A stretch of 64,000 nucleotides of DNA from Alopecurus myosuroides (taxonomy: Eukaryota; Streptophyta; Magnoliopsida; Poales; Poaceae). A program made the translations under genes and the position numbers. The notes below the pieces were generated by a model. The model had not been told where the DNA came from. It did no database searches and worked only from the letters and a program-made list of their open reading frames with translations. The stretch is from contig CM054057.1 of assembly GCA_028641055.1 (NCBI GenBank), positions 328,134,482-328,198,481 of the forward strand. Direction: 5' to 3'. This document shows, piece after piece, positions 1-10,681 of this stretch (position 1 is the first letter of the stretch; every line of letters starts with the position of its first letter).

Positions 1-741
1 GGAAAATTGAAATAGTTCAAGGGGTTTTTTGTCGAATGGTTGTGAATAGAATTAACAAATGATTCGAGGTGCTTTATGCAAATGTTTGTTAATAGAATTA
101 ACAAATGCTGAAATAAAGAAATAAAAATGTTTTATTTATTTATTAAAGAAAAACTCTTGGATTTTCTAAGTGGGGTTTAAAGGAAAATGAGTGGGTGTGA
201 GTGGAGTGTACACTCACATCATGAGGGAAGAGGTGGGGGCACACCATGGGGCTGGCCGCACCCCCCTTGGGCTGCCTCCCCCCTCTCCTATAAAAGGAGG
301 GTGAGAGCTCTCCCTCCTCCACACACTTTGCCACTTCCCTTTCCCTCCACCCGCTGCTCCATTTCATGGTCTCCGGCTTGGCGAAGCCCTGACCGTGGGA
401 TTCTTCACCACCACCACGTCGTCGTGCTGCTGGAGTTCCGAGGGATCCTCTACTTCCGCGCCCCGCTGGAACGAGGGAACGGAGGTCGTCATCAACCGTA
501 CGTGTGACCGATCACGGATGCACCGCCGGATTGCGGTGCCATCTTCTCGCTATCGGGATCGGTGTGAGTACGACTACGCCAACAACGAGATTTGATCTCG
601 TACCACTTTGAGTCTTCGAGGGTATGTGTTCTCCTTAACCCTCTTGTTGCCCGTTACACTTCGTCTCCTAGATTAGATCTTGGCCTTTCGGGTGTCTCTT
701 GCGTAGGAAAATTTTTGTTTTCTATGCTACGTTCCCCTTCA
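1..741 (+). repeat. 3' part of left LTR, BARE/Angela-like Copia
   Basis: This stretch repeats at 6730-7471 and ends in TTCCCCTTCA immediately before a Met-tRNA primer site, so it is the 3' portion of the 5' LTR; the start lies outside the window. Read against the right LTR it differs by six substitutions and one C insertion/deletion over 741 bp, about 99% identity. A TATA box (TATAAAAG, 289-296) sits before the putative R-U5 part. The open frames here are LTR sequence, not genes. Confidence 0.93.
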
Positions 742-742
742 G

Positions 743-757
743 TGGTATCAGAGCCGG
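743..757 (+). other. Primer binding site, initiator Met-tRNA
   Basis: TGGTATCAGAGCCGG lies one base after the LTR end and matches the complement of the 3' end of plant initiator tRNA-Met, the usual primer for Copia elements. It fixes the 5' LTR boundary and the element orientation (plus). Confidence 0.93.
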
Positions 758-1546
758 ATCTATGCGTAGATGTTTTGTACGGGTAGAACACATATGAGTA
801 TGTGGGCGTTGATGATCATGTTATTGCCTCCTTGAGTAATTTATGATCTTAGTGGCATAGTAGGATGAAGCTGCCCCAGACTAAGTTTATGTGTACTATG
901 TACGCGAGAGTTGTCTCACTTGTGGCTAAGGGGGTGTCCGTTTCTCCTACTATAGTTAAGATCTAATCTATGAAGGGTTGTTAAAAATGTGTTTATCAAC
1001 GTTGTGGTTGATGTTCGTAGGTATGAACGGTTCTATCATCGAAAGCCCTAAGCCACGTAAAATATGCAAAAATAATTTAGAGGCGTCTAACTAGTTTTTG
1101 CTGGGCATGTGATGTGATATGGTCAATATTACAAATTTGATTATGAGATGATCTATTTTGTAAATTATTGATATACCGTAAGGTATCCATATGGTTGTCT
1201 TCTTATTGATGGACAAACAAGTTTGGGGTACCGTGGTACTTGGTACCACGCCGGTGGAATGATTGAGATCATACCATAATGCACATGATGGAGATCAAGT
1301 GCAAGAAGGACCATATCATATCACGTTATCCTTTCATGTGATGTCTGTGATGTTGATCCTTTTTATGCATCTTGTTTTGCTTAGATAACGTTGGTAGCAT
1401 TATAAGATGATCCCTCTCACTTAATATCAAGATAATAATGTGTTCTTCCTTAAGTATGCACCGTTAAGAAAGTTCGTCGTTTCGAGATACCACGTGATGA
1501 TCGGGTGTGATAGACTCAACGTTCACATACAACGGGTGCTTTCAAG

Positions 1547-1631
1547 CCTAGCATGTACAGACATGGCCTTGAAACACACGCAATACTACGGTTCTACTTG
1601 GCGAGCCTAGCATGTACAGACATGGCCTCGG
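1547..1631 (+). repeat. Short direct repeat in Copia leader
   Basis: The phrase AGCCTAGCATGTACAGACAT with following GGCCT occurs twice, at about 1549 and 1607, separated by about 58 bp. It is a local duplication in the leader. Confidence 0.7.
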
Positions 1632-2236
1632 AACACGTAACCGAAAGGTAAAGCATGAGTCATATGGATGATATGATGAACATGTCGATGTTCGCCTTTG
1701 AAACTACATCATCTCACGTGATGATCGGTTTTGGTGTAGTGAATTTGGTTCGTGTAATCACTAAAGACAACTAAGAGGGATGTTGTTTTTGAGTGGGAGT
1801 TCATGGTTTATTTTTTGAATTAACTTGAACTTATTTATCATGAACAACAAATCAAAGTGAATTTTCACAAATTGTAGTATTCATTGGCATCCACATAACT
1901 ACCTTACACTTAGATTGTTAATTGAGATATAACTGTATGATCTGGTAAATACCATTTAAGATTGGTACTGTATTAGTGAAATTTAAAATTGAGTCCTATT
2001 GTAGATTTTTGGTATTTCCTACCTAGCTGCATATGGTTAATGATTGATTAATCTAGAGAGCAAATAATTCCTACTTAGAATCCAGAGTCATGGTTGCTTT
2101 CGTATCACTTTATCTTCAAAAGAATGTTTTGTTGATCAAGGTGATTTTGGAACTGAAAAGAGTTTTTTTTCAGAAACAATCAAGTGAAAGATATATTGAT
2201 ATCTAGAAACTTATTTGTAGCAACATGACTTAGTAT

Positions 2237-2324
2237 AATTTAGCGTGACAATGTTTGCTTATATTATCTGAATATATGCAAATTTAGCGTGATAATGTTT
2301 GCTTATATTATCTGAATATATGCA
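2237..2324 (+). repeat. 44-bp tandem duplication
   Basis: Two adjacent 44-bp copies (2237-2280 and 2281-2324) with one mismatch (GACA versus GATA). No coding role is visible. Confidence 0.92.
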
Positions 2325-4759
2325 ATGATTGAAGACGCTAGGCGTTTGAATATTCCAAGAAATTGGGCGCTAAAAATTATCCTCTAAATCCCTTCCTTCG
2401 AGCTATAGTAGCTTAATCATAAAATTGTTATGATGGGATGGATTAAAAGTATGTGTAAAGTCGTTTACCTTACTTGGAGATTGCTAAGAGTGGAATCTAG
2501 AAGAATACTATTAATATGGTGATATTAGTAGAACAATCAAACTCAAAGTATGACTCAATGGGTGATAGTATATGACTAACACGCCAAAGAAAATGAGCTA
2601 GTACGGCTAGCATTGTTTGATGTTGAATGATTCTTCTATAAAGGAAAGGGAATATTGAAAATAGAATTACAAATAGATATATGGCAGAAAAGAAGATAAC
2701 TGGAAAAGTCCAGCTCAGGAGTATATGCTTGATATACAAGTTATAGATGTATTACTAGTTAACAAAGTATTTTTGGGTATTTTGATACCACATTGGTTGG
2801 TATGAGTTGTCATACAAAGCAACGCAATGCAAGAAATACAAGGGCCTAAAAGGAACTAGTAATAGATGTGGAATCGATTATGACAAGAACATAAACAAAG
2901 TGTTATTGTGTTCATTGTCGTATCGAACCAACCATTCAAGATTTATTTTAAGAACTTAATAAGTTGTTATTTTGTTCTAGTCTTTTGTGAGAACAAATGA
3001 GATTGTTCAAACGATGACCATATTCCATAATTGATGGATATGTTAATATAAATCATGTTGGTAAAGTAAACATCTATAAGACTAAATGCTAAACGTTGCA
3101 AGACGTTGAAGAGTTTCACTTAAATTGTGACACCACCATTTTAGTTCATATCGGAAAGGAAAACATGAAGGAACTCCATATTGATGGACTTCCGGAGTCA
3201 TTTTATTGACGCTTGTGAGACCTCTTCCAAAAGATGACTAGAATTCCGTTCTTAGGCCAAAGTAGAATGGACGACTAATTTAGTGGAGATTATACATATT
3301 GATGTATATAGTCCATTATGTGTAGTCATGTATGGTGGATTAATTTTTCCTTCATAAAATTTTGTCGATGATTTAAGTAGATATGTGAGTATATCTATTT
3401 AAAGGGAACAAAGTTTGACATTTTGAATTGGTTCAAAAGGTTGTTAATATGAAGTTAAAATCAATGTAACAAGATAATCAAGTATTTATGATTGGATCAT
3501 AAAGGATAAAGTTTGAGTTACAAGTTTAGCAAAACATCTGAGAAGTTGCAGAATTGTTCTACAACTTATACTTCTCAAATACCCCACATTAGATTGAAGT
3601 ATTCAAAAGACAAAATCAAACCCTGTTTGACATGGTAAGATTAATAAAATTGCCATTATAATTTTGTAGTTTATACATTAAGGACAACCGCTTTTCCACT
3701 GAAAAGAGCACCATCATGATCCGTTGAAATTGACAACATATAAGATATGGTTTGGGTAGTGACCCGAATTGTCATTTTTCTTAAGTTTTGGTATGCATAG
3801 CATGTGTAAAATGTTTACAACCAAAATAGGATAAATATATGTTTATAAGGTTATCCCAAATAAAACATTGGGTATTTCTCCTATGACCGAACCAAAAGAC
3901 AAATGTTGTTTGTCAGAAAGGGTTGATTTCTCGAGAAAGTAGTTCTTGCGAAACAAGTGAGTGGGAGCACAGTACAAACTCAACGAGATTAAAGAATCTT
4001 CGTTATCATGTCAAGAGTAGCGCAGCCCTGGAAGTTGTTCCGGGGTTTACTATTTTGACTAAGTAGAAGACACTACAAATGTTGTAGATACTTCAAATGT
4101 GTTTACGAACTGTACCAGAAAAATCCAAAAACTTTGTACTTAGAACAACTTGTGGTTTAAGTGTAAAGTGTTGTTTTGACAACAAAAGGACCTGGACCTT
4201 ATAAAGGAAGCAAATGATGGGCCCTGACTTCGTAAAATTGACTATGAGTCATTATATCCGCCATAGTATCCTTGTATGAATATCAAGTATGTGACTTGGT
4301 AGTCCTTTCGATAGGCATGATGCCTAACGATAGCAAAAGGGTCTATATAGCGACAAAGACATGGATTTACATCCTTTGAAAGTTGTACTTATCGAAAAGT
4401 TGTTTTCGACGAAGTTCAAAGAGTTCACTACTACAAGATTTTGATCTTCCGTAGTGATGCTTAGTCTTTGCAGATAGTTCTAGCAAAGTTACATATTATG
4501 ATATGGTAGTTGAATAACAAAGCCAACTATCCTCTCAAGGAAGTTTTATCAAGGATGTGTACTTGACACAGTCTGAGAGTTTTGTAAAATTCAAAAAGGT
4601 TGCTAGAAAGGTATGCACACTTCAATGGTTGAAGTGAGCATAACGAAGTTGAAATCTTTACCTTAATGAAGTTATCAAAAGAGTTTGATTCCATCATGAA
4701 CGATAAAGATGCTTGTAAAGTTACAAGAAATTAAGTGGGAGCGCTATGACATATTTCCA

Positions 4760-5380
4760 ATACTTTATGTAGATGACATATGGTTGATTGGAAAATATGT
4801 ATTTTAAATTAACACGGTTAAGATTTTCATATTGATGAAAGGCTTAGAAGATATTGGGCATCGATATCTATAAAAGATGGATTGACGCACCTGATATGAT
4901 TGAAGCCAAATTACATAGATGAAATATTGAAGTAAGTCAATATGAAAATGACAAGAAGGAGTTCTTGTCACATGGAAAATAATTGAGCAAGATTCATGTG
5001 TTTTGACACATGATGAGCATCATTGAAATTAAGATTTCTAAGTCATGTTTCCATGCTATGTACACGACCAGATAAGTCCTATGCTATAAAATGTTATAGC
5101 AGGATAATTCATATGATGATTAGACAACAGTGGGAGAGATCCTCGTGTCATTTTAGAAATGCTAAGGATATGTTTTCCTATATAGTAATGACAAAATATT
5201 AGTTGTAATATGTTACACTAATAATCTTGTCATTTAATCAAGTAATTTTATCTCAATTAAAATATGTGATGAACGGTAGCACAATAGGATGGAAGAAAGT
5301 TCCATGCTGGATTTGAAAGAGTTTCAAAATTAAAATATTGTGACAGATACTACAACAAAGGCTAAAGTATATCGTTGTGT
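4760..5380 (+). pseudogene. Degenerate Copia reverse transcriptase/RNase H
   Basis: The catalytic YVDD box is visible in ILYVDDI at 4760-4777. About 250 bp on comes the conserved Copia string MLCTRPD at 5053-5073, then a worn version of the RNase H motif around 5340-5370. Stops and frameshifts separate every motif, so no product is possible. The spacing is shorter than in an intact Copia RT, which implies internal deletions. Confidence 0.7.
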
Positions 5381-5425
5381 TGACAACTGATTATAAGCGT
5401 ATTTTGTGTCAAGGAGTTCTTTATT

Positions 5426-5615
5426 GAACTTGGTGAATTTCCAAGAATGCTGAAACTGTGAAGCTACATTTTCACAATGTTAGTAACATCAGTTTAAGCT
5501 GAGGAATTAAGGTATCACCGGAACTTGGTGAGTTTCCAAGAATGCTAACACTATGAAGCTACATTTTCATAATGTTAGTGACATCAGTTTAAGCTGAGGA
5601 ATTAAGTTTTCACCA
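5426..5615 (+). repeat. 95-bp tandem duplication near RNase H remnant
   Basis: A 95-bp segment beginning GAACTTGGTGA at 5426 is repeated directly at 5521 with scattered substitutions. It lies between the RNase H remnant and the 3' LTR. Confidence 0.9.
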
Positions 5616-5805
5616 ATTGACCATATATATACAAAGCCATCTCATTAGAGAATGAGTGATGCGTGTAGACGCAAAGAACATGCAAATACAATAGGACCTG
5701 AACAGTTCAGATCTTTTTGATAATGTTTACCACATGCGAAGCATGGTAATAACACTGGTACGCCATATGTGCTAAGTGCTTACAGACTAGATTATTGACT
5801 CTAGT

Positions 5806-5818
5806 GCAAGTGGGAGAC
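5806..5818 (+). other. Polypurine tract
   Basis: The sequence GCAAGTGGGAGAC directly precedes the TGAAGGG start of the right LTR. It is the plus-strand priming site expected at this position and sets the 3' LTR start at 5819. Confidence 0.8.
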
Positions 5819-7471
5819 TGAAGGGAATATGCCCGAGAGGCAATAGTAAAATGGTTATTATCTTATTCCTTGTTTATGATGAATGCTTATTTCTCATGCT
5901 AGAATTGTATTAACCGGAAACGTTGATACATGTGTGCTTAATAAACAAACAATGGTTCCTAGTAAAGCCTCTCTTTTAACTAGCTCGTTGATTAATAGAT
6001 GATCAAGGTTTCCTGATCATGAACATTGGATGTTATTAATAACGGGGTCATGTCATTAGAAGAATGATGTGATGAACATATACCCAAAGAGAATATAGCA
6101 ATGCGATCAAGTCATTTAGTTTACATTGTTATATCAAACATACGAAGTAACTTATTCCTTAGACCTTGAGATCATGTCAATCACTGATACCGGAAGAGTG
6201 CTTTGATGGCATCAAACGTCACACCGTAACAGGGTGACTATAAAGGTGTCGTTAAGTATTCGGAAAGTATTAGTTGAGGATCATAGATCAAGAGTGGGAT
6301 TTGTCCATCCAAATGACGGAGAGATATACTCTGGGCCCTCTCGGTGATATCACATCGAAACCGCTTGCAAGCACGTGATATGATCACAAGGATGTTATAT
6401 CACGGGAACGAGAAAAGAGTACTTGTCGGTAACGAGATTGAACAAGGTATGGTTGATACCAATAATCGAATCTCGTACAAGTAAAATATCGCGAGACAAA
6501 GGGAATAGTTCACGACGTTGTTGGTTCACACGATCACGAGAGTCATCGTTGAATATATAGGAGTCATCACGGATCTCCAGATCCCGCTGTTGATTATTGA
6601 TCGGAGAGGAGTCTCGATCATGTCTATCTTATTCGCGAACCGTAGGGTGACACACTTAAGGTTCGATGACGCTTTTGAGAGGATACGGAATATCGAAGAA
6701 TATTTTGGACAGCACCGAAATTGTTTCGGGGAAAATTGAAATAGTTCAAGGGGTTTTTCGTCGAATGGTTGTGAATAGAATTAACAAATGATTCGAGGTG
6801 CTTTATGCAAATGTTTGTTAATAGAATTAACAAATGCTGAAATAAAGAAATAAAAATGTTTTATTGATTTATTAAAGAAAAACTCTTGGATTTTCTAAGT
6901 GGGGTTTAAAGGAAAATGAGTGGGTGTGAGTGGAGTGTCCACTCACATCATGAGGGAAGAGGTGGGGGCACACCATGGGGCTGGCCGCACCCCCCCTTGG
7001 GCTGCCTCCCCCCTCTCCTATAAAAGGAGGGTGAGAGCTCTCCCTCCTCCACAGACTTTGCCACTTCCCTTTCCCTCCACCCGATGCTCCATTTCATGGT
7101 CTCCGGCTTGGCGAAGCCCTGACCGTGGGATTCTTCACCACCACCACGTCGTCGTGCTGCTGGAGTTCCGAGGGATCCTCTACTTCCGCGCCCCGCTGGA
7201 ACGAGGGAACGGAGGTCGTCATCAACCGTACGTGTGACCGATCACGGATGCACCGCCGGATTGCGGTGCCATCTTCTCGCTATCGGGATCGGTGTGAGTA
7301 CGACTACGCCAACAACGAGATTTGATCTCGTACCACTTTGAGTCTTCGAGGGTATGTGTTCTCCTTAACCCTCTTGTTGCCCGTTACACTTCGTCTCCTA
7401 GATTAGATCTTGGCCTTTCGGGTGTCTCTTGCGTAGGAAAATTTTTATTTTCTATGCTACGTTCCCCTTCA
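5819..7471 (+). repeat. Right (3') LTR, BARE/Angela-like Copia
   Basis: A 1653-bp LTR starting TGAAGGGAATATGCCC and ending CCCCTTCA. Start, size and sequence resemble the BARE1/Angela/WIS LTR. The part from 6730 matches the window start. TATAAAAG at 7019-7026 is the probable LTR promoter. The open frames at 6518-6739 and 6920-7525 are LTR sequence. Confidence 0.92.
7019..7026 (+). promoter_or_regulatory. LTR TATA box
   Basis: TATAAAAG in a GC-rich setting at the U3/R part of the LTR, identical to 289-296 in the left LTR. In BARE-type elements transcription starts shortly downstream of such a TATA box. Confidence 0.7.
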
Positions 7472-7524
7472 CGCTGGGGGGCTCTCGGGGGGAGGGGGCG
7501 GTTGGAGATGCTCTTAGTCACATG

Positions 7525-8389
7525 AGTGTCAACCTCGCATCTCCAGCACCATGATTTGGCCTTCTTGGCTGTCTGAATCTGAGGAACAAGTTGTGCAATC
7601 GGCTCATGTACTGTGTTGGCGATTCCGTCCTGCACCCACACCTGCAACGTTTCCTCTGCCACCGCGACCTCATCTACCCCACGCACAACCGGTTGATGTT
7701 GTGCTTATTCAGCCACCACTGTATTCTTTTTTTTCTTCCTTTTTAGAGCAGCAGGCGCCACCACGGGAGGCACAGTCCCAAAAGAAAAAGGTTGCTGGCT
7801 ACTCGCGGCCGCAACACCATGACTTGTCGCTCCGCCCTGAAGCATAGGATCAAGGATGATGGGGGAAAAGGTTGTCGGCCCTGCTGATGCACTGAACCCC
7901 ACCGCCAGCCCTCTACCTTTTGCCCCGCGGCGCCCGAGACCTCCTGCCAAAGGATCCGGCTGCCGCTGTCCTGGGTGACCGCCATGGCGCTGAGGCGCCG
8001 CCATGACTGGCGTAGAGACCAAGATCTGAGCTTAAGTCCTTCCACGCAAGAGCTCCGATGGCGAGATGAGAGGAGAACGTGACGACTATGAAGACACAGG
8101 AGGCGGCTGGGATGCGACCGAAGACGAAGACGACCAGATATGTATCTGAGACGTAGGACAAACCGCTTTGTGCCTCCACAACCCATCAAGCCTATGGCCC
8201 AGATGCTCCCAAGGATATCTATGGTCCATCTCATGCAAACTAGCCACACCTGTCGGCGATGGTGTCATTTGAAATTCGACAACATCTCTAACAGGCGGAA
8301 GAACCCGATCGTGGCCCGTCTTCTCCTCCGCAACCGTCACCGCCAGACGTTGCCGCTCTTGGAGTTCTAATTTTCTACTAATTGTCATT
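7525..8389 (-). pseudogene. Fragment of CCHC zinc-knuckle (LINE ORF1/DUF4283-like) protein
   Basis: On the minus strand, from about 8388 down to 7525, open pieces in changing frames end with CWRCEVDTHVTK. This matches the start of the zinc knuckle typical of grass CCHC/DUF4283 proteins that occur as LINE ORF1 or stand-alone copies. The knuckle breaks after the His, where CTCATGTGACTAAG meets an AGCATCTCCAACC-like transposon end at about 7516. Frameshifts and stops occur upstream. I treat it as a gene or retroelement fragment truncated by later insertions; the upstream part is not identified. Confidence 0.42.
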
Positions 8390-8860
8390 TAGTGAAACTT
8401 ATCACCGATTTTACGTTCATTTGACATTGTACGTTCTATCGGGTGGGACACACTTGTCGGATCGACGGGTGTAATTTTGTAGATGAAAGACACATCATGC
8501 CCGACTATAAATTAATAAAGCCACAATCATCACAACTGATTACTTCATGCTCAGAGACCACTCAGCGACGCTATGAAAGATGTTAGCTAAGAGGCACGGG
8601 CTCCGGCTTATGCATAAGCCATCTTGTCTTAAGCTACATAGAGAAACGGCCGTGACATTAAGCTCAGAAGAAACATCGGTCCAATTTTTTGGCGCTTCTT
8701 CCAATCATAGCTTATTGCCATTGCTAGCCAACTGTAGGTCGGCCGGAGCTTGAGCCAGCAAGGAGACAGCGGCGGGACCAACAGGCCGGCCGGAGGCGCA
8801 TCGTCAGTCGACGGCAGCAGCGGATGGAGCTCCCGACGGCGAGGTCAAGCTCAATCTCGA
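8390..8860. other. Intergenic stretch, nothing recognised
   Basis: Mixed composition, no long open frame and no clear terminal repeats. I see nothing I can assign. Confidence 0.5.
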
Positions 8861-8914
8861 TCCAGGCCGATGACAGGAAGTGGTCCACGACCCTAGAAAA
8901 CGGTCGGAGCACCG

Positions 8915-9115
8915 GTGGAGGGGTGGTGAGGGGGCTCGGATGCGGCGGGATTCCACGAGGCCACGGCGGAGTCCTCGGGAGCAGCGGTCCAGAGCCATAA
9001 CGAATGGCCGGAGCGGCGGTGAAAGGGCGGTGAGGGGAGCTCGAGTGCGGCGGGGTTCCTCGAGGCGACAGGGTGTCGGGAGGCCGCGGCGAAGTCCTCA
9101 AGAGCGGCGATTTGA
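8915..9115 (+). repeat. GC-rich imperfect tandem repeat (about 100 bp x 2)
   Basis: Two imperfect copies of a GC-rich unit: 8922-8995 (GGGTGGTGAGGG, GGATGCGGCGGGATTCC, AGTCCTCGGGAGCAGCGG) and 9023-9114 (GGGCGGTGAGGG, AGTGCGGCGGGGTTCC, AGTCCTCAAGAGCGGCG). Both strands stay open through it only because of composition; no protein family is recognisable. Confidence 0.7.
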
Positions 9116-10093
9116 GGTGGGCGACAGTCGGGTTGAGGTGGGCACGATGCGGTTGGTGGCGGCGGTTGCTATGACGCATTCATCTCCTTTTTTTTTCACG
9201 TAACGAAACGATTCGTCCATGAACTATTAGGTGTGCTGCGCGCGATGGCAATTTCTTGCAAATAGTGTTCAACTTGTGGGAAAAGGAAAATAAAACGGTT
9301 CGGTCGACTTGAGGGTTGTTGCGGGAAGCTGGGGTAGCGTGAGTTCCCCCCCACTGTGAAGTAATAGGGGAAGCTGGCTGCCCAGAGAAACGAGTTAAAT
9401 TCGAGTTCTCTTCAGGTTAAGCTTATTCTCACAGTTAAGCTGCCAAGAAGCCCCAAAAGAACCGGACCCTAGAGGAGCTGATTATTTTCCTTTTTTTCTT
9501 ACTAGGGCCTTTTATGCAAAAGTAAAGGTATCGGATGTAATTTCTTTTCCTTTGTGGATCTTAATGTACTATGTACTCCCACCACTATTAATAAGTAGCC
9601 TATGGGTCCTTCGAGCCCCGTCTTTGTTAAAATAAAAGCCATATGCGCCAAGAGTAGACGCAATTGTGGAAACATGAAACACGTTACCGTCGAAACTGCT
9701 ACCGGTGTAATGAATAGAAATACAACTACAAATATAACTAGACGGTGTCTCTTCTCGCTTCTGCCGCCACATCACTCATATGCATGCGTAGCGGTTATGT
9801 CACATTGACCTAGTGCATCTAGAAGAACAATTTAAATGCTTAAAAGGGGTAAATCGAGGGACGAATTTCACTAATTAGGGGTATTTTGAAGATTTTTACT
9901 AAATAGGGTAATTTGAGTTAAAAAAAGTAAAAATAGAGGATAAAACGTAGAATTTACACTTAAATCAATAAGTTTACAATTAGAATTAGGATCTAGGTGG
10001 TGCAGTTGTCACATGCAGGCCCTTAAGCTCAGCCACCATCCACTCTAGACCGCTTCTATCCCACGACTTGGATATGTTCTTCTATAACAGAAA
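9116..10093. other. Intergenic, possible old MITE remnants
   Basis: No gene. The phrase AAGCCCCAAAAGAACCGGACC near 9450-9470 resembles a hAT-type MITE end, but I cannot pair it with a second terminus. The remainder is AT-rich with no structure I can name. Confidence 0.35.
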
Positions 10094-10590
10094 CTAGCCA
10101 GGCTCATGCGCGGCGCACGCCGCGCGGAGTTAATTCTCCCCGCCGTGCGCTGGTATGGGAGCTCTCGCTAATCACACGGAAGTTATACTCCATTAATTAA
10201 GACGGAGGTCATTACAGAAACAGATTAAACTGAATCTCAATGGGTGGCTTCGTATTTCTGACCAAATTCAGAAATAAAAAATGAGCTACCACAACCCGAC
10301 CTTATGAACCGACCACATGATCTCATATTGATGTATGGGCACATATTCAAGCGTGCACAATATCCTAAAATTAGTATGATATCTCTAATGCTAATGATAG
10401 CACGCAATGCAACAAAATGAACTGAGTACAGCCGTAGCGATATAGAACATCATTAATATTCTACATTTTCTTCATCTCCCTGTGCTGTCAGTAAATTATA
10501 CATGCATTATAAATCAGAGTGAAGCTTGCCTCACACAGTGTGTGTTGATGATGCAATGTATTTAAACAATACTTCTGTCACTACTTGTAG

Positions 10591-10681
10591 GGAGAGGATG
10601 GAAGTTCTGCAAATCAATTTTGAGGAATTCCGGCCAGCTAAGCGGGCGCAACCGGAGCAAGGAGGAGAAGCAAAATACTCT
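10591..10681 (+). other. Exon-like segment
   Basis: The segment is flanked by a plausible acceptor (CTACTTGTAG) and donor (TCT/GTAAGC) and reads open, with a basic to acidic peptide including PAKRAQPEQGGEAKY. It could be a captured exon inside the Helitron. No family is recognised and there is no transcript evidence. Confidence 0.2.

Larger units (their letters stand above)
742..5818 (+). mobile_element. Decayed interior of BARE/Angela-like Copia element
   Basis: The interior is about 5.1 kb with no open frame longer than about 80 codons. The first 1 kb or so resembles the long untranslated leader of BARE1/Angela/WIS elements, including a phrase around 1490-1530 with CACGTGATGATCGGGTGTGA. 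The rest is degenerate pol: a reverse-transcriptase core reading ILYVDDI.LIG at 4760-4792, MLCTRPD at 5053-5073, and an eroded RNase H segment near 5340-5370. Gag, protease and integrase cannot be read. With nearly identical LTRs this looks like a non-autonomous family member moved in trans rather than an old autonomous copy. Confidence 0.8.

Noticed and set aside
187..786. Several 60-106 codon open frames at the window start, repeated at 6920-7525
   Set aside because: They lie in the two LTR copies of the Copia element and are identical repeats without family likeness.
9230..9480. hAT-type MITE
   Set aside because: Only one plausible terminus; no paired inverted repeat or 8-bp duplication found.
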